From the NCBI RefSeq assembly GCF_000002515.2, contig NC_006042.1, positions 930,001 through 994,000 of the forward strand: a DNA stretch of 64,000 nt. Direction: 5' to 3'. Each line of letters begins with the position of its first letter. The first letter of the stretch is position 1. Below are positions 1 through 14,348 of this stretch, piece after piece. Below the pieces are notes generated by a model, which saw only the letters and a program-made list of their open reading frames with translations, was not told the origin of the DNA and did no database searches. The stretch comes from Kluyveromyces lactis (taxonomy: Eukaryota; Ascomycota; Saccharomycetes; Saccharomycetales; Saccharomycetaceae). Position numbers and translations under genes: made by a program.

Positions 1-277
1 ACGCATCCCAAGTCCATGCTAAGAACCCAACGATAAAGTATTGTGTTTGCAACCAGTTCATCGAACGTAAGGCAGGGAAAGGATTTATAGGGTATTCTTT
101 CCTTGCTTCTCTAATCGATGCTTTTGTTGGGAACAAAGTAGGTATTCTTGTAGCCAAATATTTCTTAGCATCACTCCATGTGATCCTAGATTGCGGTTTC
201 AAATATGTGATTCTACCTTCTGCTTTTTCAAGTGAAGCGATGGATTCATCGCGAGACACTATTGATTCTGCAGCCAT
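1..277 (-). CDS. JEN2: Jen-family carboxylate permease, N-terminal part (runs off left edge)
   Basis: Start of a plasma-membrane carboxylate/H+ symporter of the Jen family (major facilitator superfamily), which takes up acids such as lactate, succinate or malate. Only the first 92 codons are present. I read them by hand from the ATG at 275-277. Residues 1 to about 78 are hydrophilic and cytosolic, and the last visible residues, YFIVGFLAWTWDA, open the first membrane segment with the WTWDA signature of many fungal Jen proteins. A TATA-like TTATATATAA lies at 412-421, about 135 bp upstream. Known: K. lactis has JEN1 (lactate/pyruvate) and JEN2 (dicarboxylates). I place this as JEN2 because I remember it beside this block. 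The family is fairly sure, the paralogue is inference. Confidence 0.75.
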   Translation of the reverse strand, partial: MAAESIVSRDESIASLEKAEGRITYLKPQSRITWSDAKKYLATRIPTLFPTKASIREARKEYPINPFPALRSMNWLQTQYFIVGFLAWTWDA

Positions 278-1988
278 GGTTATATTTTTTTTTTGATGTC
301 GAAGTCTGTGAGTTTCTTCTTGTTATCTAGTTCTATATCCATCAAAGGTTTAACCCAACGTGAAAGCTCGAAACCTGAACCGCTGCGATTAAGATTTAAA
401 TATCATTGCCCTTATATATAAACATATTCAAATGAGTCTTTCCACGTTCGATGTAAGAATGACGCGAGGATAAAATGAGATGAGGCAATGCCTACTTGAA
501 TTCCTCTTCCCCGCTACTTGACATTAAACATTCCAATCTACTTCTCCAAATTGAAAACACTACAAGTTCTACATATGCTACTAGCGATCGCTGCATCCGG
601 TTGTGGAATTATCAACCTAATAACCAGCCCAACAATTACTAGTTCCATGTTGAAGCAAATACTCCATATGGTTTGTTACAATAAAGCAAGGTACTATCTA
701 GGTCAGGCAAGAAAAAGAAGACCATAAGTTACGGCCCAAAGGTAAAACTAGATCAGTAAGATCAATTGAGGAAACAAGAAGGGAAATAATACGAGATTAC
801 CAACTGCATCTGGTCAGCAAATACCTTCATCAGGTAAAATATGCAATGTCAGTTTTCCCTTGTTCCAGTTGAGAACGAACGGCATTCTAAGAAAGAAAAA
901 AAGAAAAAAAGCTAAACACAACGCAATAAGCCATACATACTCACAATCCCGAAGCTATCCGATAAGTTCAGATTACTTCTGCCAATTGCATCATTGATCA
1001 GAACCCTGTTGCTCCATCCCTAATCTCTCCTCAGCTTACTCACACTGATGAGACTGTTCAAACGCTTTTTTCAGCGACGCTAAAAGATTAGAATTGTTTG
1101 AAAAAGAAAAACCAAAAAAGCAGAAATTATGGACCGGCTAATAGCTATTTGTCCTACAAGGCCAGGTAGGAAACACAATAGCTTATCACTCGATGAGATG
1201 CGGCCGAGAAGAAGATCTAGAGCCTAGTCTTTGTCTTTTCTTCTCCGATGTTAAGACTCAGAAAATATTCACAAACCTAGACTTAGTCTTCATATATTGC
1301 AGACATATTGCAAACGCACTCTACCTTGCTTTCTGTGGTGAACTGAAATTTTGATCATGACGCTTTTTCCTGATTTTTATTAAGGTTCGTAAGAGTTTTG
1401 ATTGAGCTCAATCAAGATGTGGTCGGAAACATGGGACATCCGGGTAACAAATGTGGTTCTAGTGGTTTTATTGTGACCCGCCCCAGTTTACTTTTGGGCT
1501 CCCCGGGTGTTACTCCATAGCAACCGCCATCTCGAGAGAGCACCAGTGCCTCACAAGAAATTCTGAGATGAGGGTAACACTAACCAATGGCGGGATGATA
1601 CTTGATTGGGTATGTCCCGAACTTAGTTGCCGTTACGAGAAGCAGTATGGAGGTAACTTTGAAACGTTTATCAAAATGAAGTGTTCTTGCGATTGTTGCA
1701 GTTGAATCTTCCGTATAGATGTATGTGCGGACATGAATGTTTATTGTGGGGTACAAATGGCTAATAGAAAGGTAAACTACAACCACAAACCACAGGTAAG
1801 CATATCATATATGCGACTAGGTCTATGCTATCTCTCGTGCGGATAACACTGTTTGCTAATTGAGAATGTATTGTATAAAAGTGATTAATGAATTTATATA
1901 GTGATAAAGTCAAGTATTGTTTAGTAGTGTATTATAAGGGTAAACCTCTGGCGGGGATTTGAGGAGGTTCTAAAAAATAGGAGGAAAA
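278..1988. other. intergenic: JEN2 promoter and GPH1 terminator
   Basis: A 1.7-kb stretch, long for this genome. It contains the upstream region of the Jen gene and the 3' flank of GPH1. Visible are purine-rich and poly(A) tracts near 890-915, a Reb1-like CGGGTAA near 1443, and a GC-rich patch at 1475-1510 with a CTGGGG/GCGGG stretch that could bind a Mig1-type repressor. Open frames here are short and begin with TTG, and I see no conserved protein or tRNA. The length suggests a large regulated promoter, but that is inference. Confidence 0.5.
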
Positions 1989-4694
1989 TCAGTTGGTCAA
2001 GGGTTCGACGTTCCATATTTCGTCGGCGTATTCTTGAATACAACGGTCACTGGAGAAGAATCCGACGTTGGCAACACTCAAAATGGATTTCTTCAACCAT
2101 TCTTTCTTGTTCTTGTGGTACACTTCGTCAACCAAAGATTGGGTTTGCAAGTATGATTTAAAATCGTCGCTCACCAAATAGTAGTCACCATGATGTCTGA
2201 TAGATTCAACTAATGGCTTGAAGTCACCATCAAAGGTGCCTTGTTCGATGACTTGGAACACTTCCTCCAATTCTTGTGGTAATGGTTCACCGTGGTATTG
2301 GTGTTGATATCTTAACTCTTCCACGTTTTCTGCCAAGTTACCAAACAAGAAGATGTTATCTTCTCCGATTTCTCTTGTGATTTCGACATTGGCACCGTCA
2401 ACAGTACCGATGATTAAACCACCGTTCATAACGAATTTCATATTGGATGTACCAGAGGCTTCAGTACCTGCAGTCGAAATATGTTCACTTAAGTCACTGG
2501 CTGGAATAATAATTTCTGCTTTAGAAACGTTGTAATCAGGGATGAATACAACTTTAAAGATGTTATTGATCTCTTTGTCATGGTTAACAACATCACTGAC
2601 ACTGTTGATTAACTTTATGATCAACTTGGCCATGTAGTAACCTGGAGCACTCTTACCACCAAAGATGGATACCTTTCTTGGGTACTTCTTCTCAACTTCT
2701 GAAATTGGGACGCCTTGCGATAACAACTTTTTAATACTCAAATATCTGTAGATACATCCGAAAATGTTCATTTGTTGACGTTTGTATTCATGAATACGTT
2801 TCACTTGAATATCAAACAAGGTGTTTCTGATATTATCTCTCTGGATGACATCTTCTCCATCGTATAATTTTTCGATCAAATCTGCAAGTCTTTGCTTGTT
2901 GAATTGCTTGACGTCGTTCCACTGACTTTGGAAGTCTTCGTCTTCAGCAAATTTTGCCAACTCTGTTAGCTTTGACATGTTCAACAAATAGTCATCTTGA
3001 GGATCACCAATAGCCTTACTGATCAATTCACCAAGTTTTGGATTAGCTTGTTTCAACCATCTTCTTGGTGTGATACCGTTGGTAACGTTGGTGAATTTAC
3101 CTGGCCCATAAATCTTGACGAAATCTTGGAAGATAGTAGTCTTAATCAATTCTGAGTGTAATTCAGCAACACCATTAACCTTATGAGAACCAACAATGGC
3201 TAAGAAAGCCATTCTGATTTGTCTTTCCTGAGAGGCTTCCTCGATAATGGAAACTCTACTCAAAAGATCAACGTCCCTTGGGAACTTGCTTTCGACGTGT
3301 TTCAAAAAGAACCAATTGATATCGTAGATGATTTCCAAGTGTCTTGGTAACAAATGTCCGAATAGACCGATAGGCCATTTTTCCAACGCTTCTTGCATGA
3401 CTGTATGGTTAGTGTATGCAAAGGTTTTGGTAACAATGTCCCATGCTTTGTGCCAATCCAAATGTTCCAAATCGACAAGGATTCTTTGCAATTCAACAAT
3501 TGCCAATGTAGGATGAGTGTCGTTCAATTGGATTGCAACTTGATTTGGAAAATCTTCCCAGGAGTGTTTAGCCTTCTTAAATCTTCTAACAATGTCATGC
3601 AAAGATGCGGCACACCAGAAATATTGCTGTTTCAATCTCAATTCCTTACCCTCTTGGAAGTTATCGTTAGGGTACAAAACAGCAGTGATGGATTCAGCAC
3701 GTTGCTGTTGTTCAACAGAATTCTTGTAATCACCACTGTTAAACTTGGCAAAATCGAATTCAGTGGTTGGTCTAGCAGTCCACATTCTCAAGTTGTTAAC
3801 ATTTTCGGTCTTGAACCCAGGAATTGGCATGTCATATGGAACAGCAATGACTCTTTCACCTCCAATCCATTTACTTGCACACAATGTAGAGCCATCCCCA
3901 TTGTTATCTGACCTATCAACGTAACCGTAGAAGTTAATTGGCACTTGAATTTCACTTCTCTCAATTTCCCATGGATTGGCAAAGTTTAACCAATAATCTG
4001 GGGTTTCCACTTGGTAACCATCGATAATCTTTTGAGCAAAGATACCGTACTGGTAACGCAAACCATAACCCCATGCCGGGTAGTCTCCTGTTGCCATTGA
4101 GTCAATGAAGCATGCAGCAAGACGACCTAGACCACCATTACCAAGAGCAGCATCCGGTTCTTGCTCCAACAAATCTTCTAGCTTGAAACCCAACTCATCA
4201 ATGGCGCCCTTAATTTTTTCTCTTTTCTCAACACCACTTTCCTCAGAACCATCTTGTGAGTTAATCAAAGCGTTATCCAAGGCTCTACCCATTAAAAATT
4301 CCAACGACAAGTAGTAAACCCTCTTCGAGCCACGCGCTGTTTGTCTCTGCTGACTTTTGTTCCAGTCAATGACCAAGTTGTCACGGACACTTTGAGAAGT
4401 GGCTTGATATGCAGCTAAATCATCACAATTGTACAAAGAACGAGCCAATGTCGTTTCAACGTGTTGAATGAATTTGGACTGAAATTCGTCTGGGGTTTCA
4501 AACTTCTTAACCCCATGTTTTTTCCAAATTTCTCTACTCTGCAAAGGAATCATAGTATTAATACTCTTAATTTCCTGAGGCAAAAACCCAGTCAAACGAC
4601 GGGAAAGACGAGGCACACCATGAGGCTCGTCAACCATCATGTCATTGGATGTGGAAGTGCTCAAGCTAGGTCTTCTAGCAGTACCGGAACCCAT
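1989..4694 (-). CDS. GPH1: glycogen phosphorylase
   Basis: Cytosolic glycogen phosphorylase (GT35). It releases glucose-1-phosphate from glycogen with pyridoxal phosphate as cofactor. The 901-residue product is the same size as S. cerevisiae Gph1 (902). Motifs seen: the N-terminal phosphorylation segment RRLTGFLPQ with Thr35 as the likely regulatory site, EPDAALGNGGLGRLAACF near residue 180, and the cofactor motif EASGTSNMKFVMNGG with the Schiff-base lysine at Lys753. The ATG at 4692-4694 is the first in frame. Its promoter (4695-5617) has a TATA run and two AGGGG/CCCCT stress elements, matching the stress and glucose-starvation control known for GPH1 in S. cerevisiae. Tail to tail with the long JEN/GPH1 gap, and head to tail with MCM6. 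Confidence 0.97.
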   Translation of the reverse strand: MGSGTARRPSLSTSTSNDMMVDEPHGVPRLSRRLTGFLPQEIKSINTMIPLQSREIWKKHGVKKFETPDEFQSKFIQHVETTLARSLYNCDDLAAYQATSQSVRDNLVIDWNKSQQRQTARGSKRVYYLSLEFLMGRALDNALINSQDGSEESGVEKREKIKGAIDELGFKLEDLLEQEPDAALGNGGLGRLAACFIDSMATGDYPAWGYGLRYQYGIFAQKIIDGYQVETPDYWLNFANPWEIERSEIQVPINFYGYVDRSDNNGDGSTLCASKWIGGERVIAVPYDMPIPGFKTENVNNLRMWTARPTTEFDFAKFNSGDYKNSVEQQQRAESITAVLYPNDNFQEGKELRLKQQYFWCAASLHDIVRRFKKAKHSWEDFPNQVAIQLNDTHPTLAIVELQRILVDLEHLDWHKAWDIVTKTFAYTNHTVMQEALEKWPIGLFGHLLPRHLEIIYDINWFFLKHVESKFPRDVDLLSRVSIIEEASQERQIRMAFLAIVGSHKVNGVAELHSELIKTTIFQDFVKIYGPGKFTNVTNGITPRRWLKQANPKLGELISKAIGDPQDDYLLNMSKLTELAKFAEDEDFQSQWNDVKQFNKQRLADLIEKLYDGEDVIQRDNIRNTLFDIQVKRIHEYKRQQMNIFGCIYRYLSIKKLLSQGVPISEVEKKYPRKVSIFGGKSAPGYYMAKLIIKLINSVSDVVNHDKEINNIFKVVFIPDYNVSKAEIIIPASDLSEHISTAGTEASGTSNMKFVMNGGLIIGTVDGANVEITREIGEDNIFLFGNLAENVEELRYQHQYHGEPLPQELEEVFQVIEQGTFDGDFKPLVESIRHHGDYYLVSDDFKSYLQTQSLVDEVYHKNKKEWLKKSILSVANVGFFSSDRCIQEYADEIWNVEPLTN

Positions 4695-5617
4695 CTTGGC
4701 TTATCTTTTCTTATTCTTAGTCTAAAAAACCGCTTGCAAGGCCCTTAAAAATATATATAGCTTCCTTTCAAGTTAAAATAGTCAATCAATTAACTGCTAT
4801 TATATTTGATAGGTTGGCCTTGAACAATTGTAACAATTGTATCTGAAACTTTCACAATTCTTCATTCAAGGTGGTTAAGGCTCCCCTTTCTTTCATTTCC
4901 TTTAAGACATCCCTTTTCAATGGTTCAATTGGCATTTAAATGCAAAGCGGAAAAACAAAAAAAACTGAAAAGAAACTATTTTGGTGGATGGCCTGACTAT
5001 GGATGTACGAGTATTTCTCTAGATATAACTAACTATTTACCTATAACTACATTTAATTCGTTTTCGAATACAGACAAAGACGCAACCCTTAATCTATCAG
5101 AGACCGATTGTTGAATCCATGTGCGACAAGTGATATCAAGTAATATAGTTTATCCCTGTTGTCAAGTTATGAGGTCCAATTACTATGTTACTTGATCTAT
5201 GTTCCATCGTTTAAAAGTTAGAACGAAAATCCTCTATGCACATGTTAATCTCCGTACTAAACCTTTTATTCCGGCCTCTTAATGCAATATGTTCTCTATT
5301 GTTTCCCCACGCTTTCAGAAAATGTAGTTTTGTACGTTAATTACAAAGCTTAAGGGGCGACGGGATAATTGCTTATGGTTACAACGTGACGAAGAGTGAC
5401 ATTCCTCGTCAAAAGGTGAACTGGTTTCTCTTATACAATTAGCGTAGTTTGCAACGTGATCGGCGTTCTCTTGAGAATTCAAGCAAGGCACAGATGTGAA
5501 AGTGAATGTGAAAGTAGAGATGTAAATGTGAATTAAGTGAAATATCTATTTATGGTTACAAATTTCAAAGATAGTGCAAATGGTCAATTTAGTTGAATTA
5601 GTCTAGTTAGTAAGTTT
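4695..5617. promoter_or_regulatory. GPH1 promoter region / MCM6 3' flank
   Basis: A TATA-like run (about 4746-4757) lies 55-60 bp upstream of the GPH1 ATG. STRE-type pentamers occur as CCCCT at 4883-4887 and AGGGG at 5353-5357, the motif read by Msn2/4-like factors. TACTAAC is present on the minus strand at 5605-5611, just after the MCM6 stop, with no donor nearby, so it is probably chance. A 64-codon ATG frame (4920-5114) resembles nothing and is not called. Confidence 0.5.
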
Positions 5618-9194
<3,577 letters not shown>

Positions 9195-11066
9195 TCATTC
9201 TTGGTAATTGTAAGTATAATTGAAAAAGTTCATGAATTGCTGAGTTTCTCTGAAGTGCCTCTCACCCAGAGCGTACTCATTCATTTGTCTTTGTAAAGTA
9301 GTATTAATCTTAGGTTCATTCGAGTTATTCGTGAATTTCACTTCTTCTTCCATAGACATGCCTGCTTGCTCGATGTCGAGGGGGAGTACTTCCCAATCAG
9401 GATTTATTTGTGACTTTTGATCGGTAGATATGAAGTTCATTTCTTTATGGAGAACAGTATGTTCATGGGAGGATTGGGATGAGATAGACCGTACGGTGTC
9501 CAAAGCTGCATCTTCAACTGGTGATTTGTTCAATGAGGAGAATTCATCGAATGGTTGTGTACATTTGCGTAAATGAGTAGCTGTATTTTGAGATCCCGAA
9601 TGAGGTATTAGTTGTGGTTGTCCTGTGAAGGGGACAGAGTTCGAGGGAGCGAGAGATGGGACACCGTTGCCATACACTTGGTTTTCGAAATGACCGTAAT
9701 TCTGATTGTCGTTATGTTCATTGATATTTCCATTGATATTTCCATTGTAGTTTAGTGGTATTGAAGCCAGAGCAAAAGTGTTATCCAAAGCCAGGTCAGA
9801 TATGGTTTGTTTGATGGGCGGGGAGGCAGAAGCCGGTTTAGAATACTCACTCGATAACTTCTTCCTATTTTCTGGCATGAAGTTGCTGATAGGCACCTTG
9901 GCTTCGCTGATAGTTGCTTGGTTGGAAATGAAACGTGACTGTCCATCAGAGGTCATGATCATTTTCAACTTCCCACACTTTTTACTCTTCTTCAGGTTAC
10001 CCTTGAAAGTTGGCAAAATAGCTTCACATTCACGATTTTCAATATGATGTTCAATCCATTCATTTGTCGAATCAAAGTGTTTTTTACAACGGCCGCAATG
10101 TCCATGAGAGTTCACACGGTCCACATTCTTAACATTATCAGGATAAATGAAATGCCTTGATCTCAAATGGGTCTTATAAGAATCTCTTCTGGAGAAGCCA
10201 CCTGTCGAGTGACAACGTTTCTCAGAAGGTAGAGATGCATCCCAGAAGGGACAATGATATGCCTTTTCTATGGCATGTTTCTTGATGTGGCGAGTTAAAT
10301 ACCCTCTCATTTTGAATTCTGCATCACAATAATGACACACAAATTTCATATCTGTTTCCTTCTTCTCATCTGACTTATCAGTGGGCACCTGAGACTCACT
10401 GTCGGTTGATGAGACAGGAACAATACCACTAGAAACTTCTGGTGTTGAACCTACAGAACTATCTTCTGACTTGATAACATCCACATGATCATTCAATGAT
10501 GTCTTCGAATCATCATTCGCAGACGTCTCTCCTGTCTCTGGAGTAGCGTCAGTCTTAGGGGTAATATCCTGAGTAGTTTTCGTTTCACGATCCTCATTTA
10601 CCTTTGGAGATGTATTCTGTGCGAAAGCTCTCTTAGAGGTAACAGGGTCAGTGTCTATCGTCATCTTCCATTCCATTTGACCTTCGGGAGTCCTTGCAAC
10701 GGACATTGGGCTTTGTAATCCATTGATGTTCAAAGAACATGGTATGACAGAGGCATTATATTCTAACTGTCTGTCCACATTATGCGAGGATGGGAAAAGA
10801 GAAATGCGCCTGTTGTCAGTATCTTCTTGCGAGTTCTTTCCATTTTCATTAAGTTTCCCATCTTCACCTTCATCTTCATCTTCCGTTTCAAAATCCGACT
10901 TATTGCCCTTGTTTCTCACGTCCATACTTGAATCATCCTGTAATGTCTTACAGTCCAAAGAAACACCTACGACGTGACTGGCGATGGCATTGAACCAATT
11001 AGTCAAACGCCAAGAGAGTCGTTTGAGAATTGACTTATCCGTATCTAGCAATTGCACGGAAGGCAT
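9195..11066 (-). CDS. STP1: C2H2 zinc-finger factor of the Stp1/Stp2 type (SPS amino-acid sensing)
   Basis: Latent transcription factor expected to be activated by the Ssy1-Ptr3-Ssy5 amino-acid sensor and to induce amino-acid permease genes. The 623-residue product begins MPSVQLL and has an amphipathic N-terminal segment (about 12-35, SILKRLSWRLTNWFNAIA), equivalent to the cytoplasmic-retention region. Next comes SLFPSSHNVDRQLEY and SVIPCSLNING (about 90-115), equivalent to the region II around the Ssy5 processing site. Three zinc fingers follow: CHYCDAEF...HIKKH (about 243-262), the atypical YHCPFWDASLPSEKRC...H (about 267-303) and HCGRCKKHF...C (about 318-345). The C-terminal LPLDIEQ and RETQQFMNFFN blocks are also shared with Stp1. 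One pre-duplication gene would correspond to both STP1 and STP2. Ser/Thr/Asp-rich linkers separate the blocks. Confidence 0.9.
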   Translation of the reverse strand: MPSVQLLDTDKSILKRLSWRLTNWFNAIASHVVGVSLDCKTLQDDSSMDVRNKGNKSDFETEDEDEGEDGKLNENGKNSQEDTDNRRISLFPSSHNVDRQLEYNASVIPCSLNINGLQSPMSVARTPEGQMEWKMTIDTDPVTSKRAFAQNTSPKVNEDRETKTTQDITPKTDATPETGETSANDDSKTSLNDHVDVIKSEDSSVGSTPEVSSGIVPVSSTDSESQVPTDKSDEKKETDMKFVCHYCDAEFKMRGYLTRHIKKHAIEKAYHCPFWDASLPSEKRCHSTGGFSRRDSYKTHLRSRHFIYPDNVKNVDRVNSHGHCGRCKKHFDSTNEWIEHHIENRECEAILPTFKGNLKKSKKCGKLKMIMTSDGQSRFISNQATISEAKVPISNFMPENRKKLSSEYSKPASASPPIKQTISDLALDNTFALASIPLNYNGNINGNINEHNDNQNYGHFENQVYGNGVPSLAPSNSVPFTGQPQLIPHSGSQNTATHLRKCTQPFDEFSSLNKSPVEDAALDTVRSISSQSSHEHTVLHKEMNFISTDQKSQINPDWEVLPLDIEQAGMSMEEEVKFTNNSNEPKINTTLQRQMNEYALGERHFRETQQFMNFFNYTYNYQE

Positions 11067-12081
11067 GGCTGATTAATCAAATGCAAAGTCAAATAAACGC
11101 TTTCAATAACAATAAGATGGTATAAGCTCAAGTTGGAAATTTCAAAATCAAAAGTGTTGAACTCTTAGACTTCAGTTTCCTTGAGCTTTATTGTTTTAAC
11201 AATCTGAGTCAACTATTGTCACCTTCGTTTGTGATAAATGATCAATGGTATTAAGACCAAACAAAAAAAAAAAACAAAAGAAAATCCTTCGGGTTGGTTA
11301 CACTTCTCAGATAACAGTCAAAGTAAGTAATTTATGGATATATGCAATATTCCTAGTTGATGTTATAAAAAGAATAATTAGAAAGCACCACTAATCGCAA
11401 CTAACTTGCACTCAAAAGGCCAAAATCTCCAATTATTGATTTTCAATCTTCAACTTTCATTATCAATTTTCCTTATCCATCATTCTATTTTTTCCCTCTG
11501 ATTGCCATGGTCGCAGCTTTTTTTTTTCATTTTCATGAGATTTCTCTTTCGAAAAACTGAAATTTCTGTCAGTATTAATCCAGACATGCTGCTAAACGGG
11601 CCGGAGAAAATACGGAGATACTTATCTTGAATACGTAGTTAGTTGTGTTCTTCGTGTTAAGTGATGTGCTCATGTTGATCGGGTAATATATTAATCATTT
11701 GCACTCTATAAGAGTAATGAAATAACTGTCTGCTCAGGGAATCCTAGTTTACAGTCTTTCGGATGCAACGCACGTGATCTCATTCATATATGGCAGTTTA
11801 AGCATTTGATTCTAAAGTCCGAAGCTGGCATTAGAATACATCTAAAACGTGTAAATTGAGTAGTGTACATGTTTAATATAGTTTACATTTCGAGTAAAGC
11901 TGTCTGAAGCTTATAGGAAGCTGAATTCTGACTTTGTGAATTCGGGATTTGATATGGTTATTATTCAAATGCATATGCAATGGAGTGTTTAGTTTATACT
12001 TCATGCAGGAGAGAAAAAAAAGAGTGTGAGATGAAATCGATAAAGGATAGAATGCAAATATGGTGAATGATGCAGATTCAC
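11067..12081. other. intergenic: STP-type gene promoter / YMD8 3' flank
   Basis: A 1-kb AT-rich region with an A12 tract (11263-11274), a Reb1-like CGGGTAA near 11675 and a CACGTG hexamer at 11771-11776. It is upstream of the zinc-finger gene, whose S. cerevisiae counterparts have ordinary-sized promoters. No gene, tRNA or relic recognised. Confidence 0.45.
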
Positions 12082-13392
12082 TTATTTGGAATTACCCATT
12101 ACGGTGTCGTCACTTTTGTTTTTAGTGGGTTCGGTAATGGTACCTGATGTTAGCTCTGGTAGGTTAGATTCGATTGATTTTCTGGAATTCAAGGACCCTA
12201 ATTCCCATACAGTCGCCGAGTCTCCACTGATGTTGTCTTGTAAATTTGACCAAATATCACCATCATGCGTAGATGTACATGGGGGTTCATCGGTTTCTAC
12301 TAGTTGGTAGTCCTGTTGTACTTCTTGTAGTCTTTTTCTTTGCATGTATCTGTAGTAGTTGTAATAGCATACGTCGATTAGTACAACAATCATGCCTAAC
12401 CAGTTGTAAAATCCTAGCCTTTCATTGAATACCAGCATGCCTAAGAAAACGGTGAATAGTTCTTTGATGATCCCGGTGACACTTAAAGTTAATACAGGAG
12501 CCAATTGTAATATACCAAACTCACACATTGTTAATATGAAAACAAGGCAGCTAGGGAGTGTGAGAAGCGCTAATCCACGTAATAGAGCCGCGAGTTTCGA
12601 ATGACCTTCCCAAGTCATCAATTCAGAATGCAGTACATCAGGAATCGGACGTTCCACTATGAATGAAGTGGAAAATAGAAGTATAGTCATTGGTAAAGCT
12701 AATTGATATAGAGTGATGACCGGGTTTTTCTTAGTAGCAGGTTTGTCAGCAGCCATCAACTCATCACCATCGTTGGGTGACAAGACAATGGTGTTCTTCT
12801 TGTGGTTGAGAATAACTTGAACGTAGACCCATCTGAACCCTCCTAGGGCACAACTTATCACCACAAGTATCACACCAAAGGTTTCCTGAATTTCACCATG
12901 AGTCTGAGAGCTATCTGAGTTTATTGGTTTTAAACCCATCATCACAACACCACAAAACATCAATGTCACTATAATGAATAGTCTCCAAGATGGTACTTCC
13001 ACCTTGAATAGACAGCCAAAGAAAAGAACGAATGCAATAGTAGATGATTTGACAATTGTATAAACAGTGAATGGAACGTATTTGAAGGAAATGTTGCCTA
13101 AACCAATGTCACCAGCAGTTGCTATAGCAGTTGGGATAATGTACTTTGCATAGTACTTCCAATCACCTTTGTTCAAGTTTTCGGGGGTTAGTTGACCTTT
13201 CCACCGGAGATACAGATATGCCATACCCCATAACTGTGTTTGGTGCAAGCCTGTCACCAACAATGGGTATGGAATATGCAAACTTCTATTAGGATCGAAC
13301 ATCCATTTGTTGTACATGGTAAGAAGAATGGCTGCAATATACATCCCCATGATCAAAGTGAAGATCCTCACTGTGTCTCTATCCATCTTCAT
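12082..13392 (-). CDS. YMD8: nucleotide-sugar/triose-phosphate transporter family protein (Ymd8)
   Basis: Multi-pass membrane protein of the drug/metabolite transporter superfamily, TPT/nucleotide-sugar branch, expected in Golgi or ER membranes. The substrate is not established. The 436 residues match S. cerevisiae Ymd8 (442) closely, e.g. YNKWMFDP near residue 27, PTAIATAGDIGLGNISF near 90-106 and VYTIVKSSTIAFVL. Eight to ten hydrophobic segments are visible up to about residue 340, ending with YNWLGMIVVLIDVCYYNYY, then a hydrophilic, cytosolic-looking tail of about 90 residues. The first ATG is at 13390-13392, with a second one two codons later. Transcribed divergently from the YCR090C-like gene. 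Confidence 0.92.
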   Translation of the reverse strand: MKMDRDTVRIFTLIMGMYIAAILLTMYNKWMFDPNRSLHIPYPLLVTGLHQTQLWGMAYLYLRWKGQLTPENLNKGDWKYYAKYIIPTAIATAGDIGLGNISFKYVPFTVYTIVKSSTIAFVLFFGCLFKVEVPSWRLFIIVTLMFCGVVMMGLKPINSDSSQTHGEIQETFGVILVVISCALGGFRWVYVQVILNHKKNTIVLSPNDGDELMAADKPATKKNPVITLYQLALPMTILLFSTSFIVERPIPDVLHSELMTWEGHSKLAALLRGLALLTLPSCLVFILTMCEFGILQLAPVLTLSVTGIIKELFTVFLGMLVFNERLGFYNWLGMIVVLIDVCYYNYYRYMQRKRLQEVQQDYQLVETDEPPCTSTHDGDIWSNLQDNISGDSATVWELGSLNSRKSIESNLPELTSGTITEPTKNKSDDTVMGNSK

Positions 13393-13787
13393 TGTTTTTA
13401 GCTATTTTATATTGACAAAAGTACTACGCCAGGCTTCTTCTAATTTTGTATTAATATCTCGTCTCCCTACAGTAGCAATGATTCACACAGATCTCCCAGA
13501 ACTTCCATTAAACAAATCAATTGACTTCGAGGTTCTATGTTATTTCATTCTCTACATGTGGTAGGCACAAACCTAGTTACGCATCTTTTTCATGTTGAAC
13601 GAAACCTATTTTCTTCTTAGATGCTTTCCTATGGATGAGGCTGGTGAAAAAAAAAAAAAAAAAAATTAATGAACCACTAACAAATGAGACTAGGACCCTA
13701 TTGAGATAACTTACAGGGTTTTTATGAACCGGAAGCCGGAACGTTATATATCAAAGTAATCGTCGTACCAATTTGGCTCCCAAAATA
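13393..13787. promoter_or_regulatory. divergent promoter YMD8 / YCR090C-like gene
   Basis: A 395-bp bidirectional promoter with an unusually pure A19 tract at 13647-13665, a nucleosome-excluding type of element, and a TATATAT-like run near 13745. A CACTAAC at about 13675 looks like a branch point, but no GTATGT donor precedes it. Confidence 0.5.
13647..13665 (+). repeat. poly(A) tract
   Basis: Nineteen uninterrupted A residues in the YMD8/YCR090C-like divergent promoter. Poly(dA:dT) tracts are known to disfavour nucleosomes in yeast promoters. Confidence 0.9.
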
Positions 13788-14348
13788 ATGTTGTTTTTGA
13801 CATCTTGTGCCACCTTGTCAGAGAATATCAGAAGGATTTTCCCAAAAGATACAGAACAATCACCAGCTGAATATACCTTCAAATTAGTATGTACCAGCTG
13901 TAGAGAGGAGCACGATTCCCCTATTAGAATCAATAGGTTTGAATCTCATGACATGCCTGGAAGTAAAGGAAATGCCTCGTTCGTGATGAAATGTAAATTT
14001 TGTGGCAATGAGTGTTCAATAAACTTGACCAGGACTAAGGAAGACTTATATAATTTAGATGAAGAATCTAATTTCGAATTGATTGAACAGGGTAAAAAGG
14101 ACAGAAAGAAGGTTGGCTTACGTTCTGTTCCTGTGGAAAAAGCTGTTTGGCTCGAGCTTGACTGCAGAGGATGTGAAGTAACTAAATTTGAACCTGCTGA
14201 CACTATTTTTGTAGCTGAACTAGTTTCGAAGAAGGAAATGGAGTTTCAGTTTGAAGACGACGAAAACGAATGGTATGATTATGATGACGATGCTGGAGAA
14301 GAAGTGAGCGTAGTAGATATGAACTTTGAAATTGTAAAAGGCAAATAA
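13788..14348 (+). CDS. DUF866 zinc-binding protein, YCR090C orthologue
   Basis: Small protein (186 residues) of the CXXC-motif-containing DUF866 family, found from yeast to human (human C1orf123). Its molecular function is not established. Two CxxC pairs, VCTSCREEH and CKFCGNEC, and later LDCRGCEV probably bind zinc. The core motif SFVMKCKFCG...SINLTRTKEDL is nearly identical to S. cerevisiae YCR090C, as is the C-terminal EWYDYDDDAGEEVS. The ORF extends upstream to a TTG, but the first ATG at 13788 gives MLFLTSCATL, matching the family N-terminus. Convergent with ABP1 (152 bp between stops). In S. cerevisiae ABP1 and YCR090C are likewise close. Confidence 0.93.
   Translation: MLFLTSCATLSENIRRIFPKDTEQSPAEYTFKLVCTSCREEHDSPIRINRFESHDMPGSKGNASFVMKCKFCGNECSINLTRTKEDLYNLDEESNFELIEQGKKDRKKVGLRSVPVEKAVWLELDCRGCEVTKFEPADTIFVAELVSKKEMEFQFEDDENEWYDYDDDAGEEVSVVDMNFEIVKGK

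Noticed and set aside
4920-5114. 64-codon ATG frame upstream of GPH1
   Set aside because: Random composition, in the GPH1 promoter, no similarity recognised. Chance is likelier.
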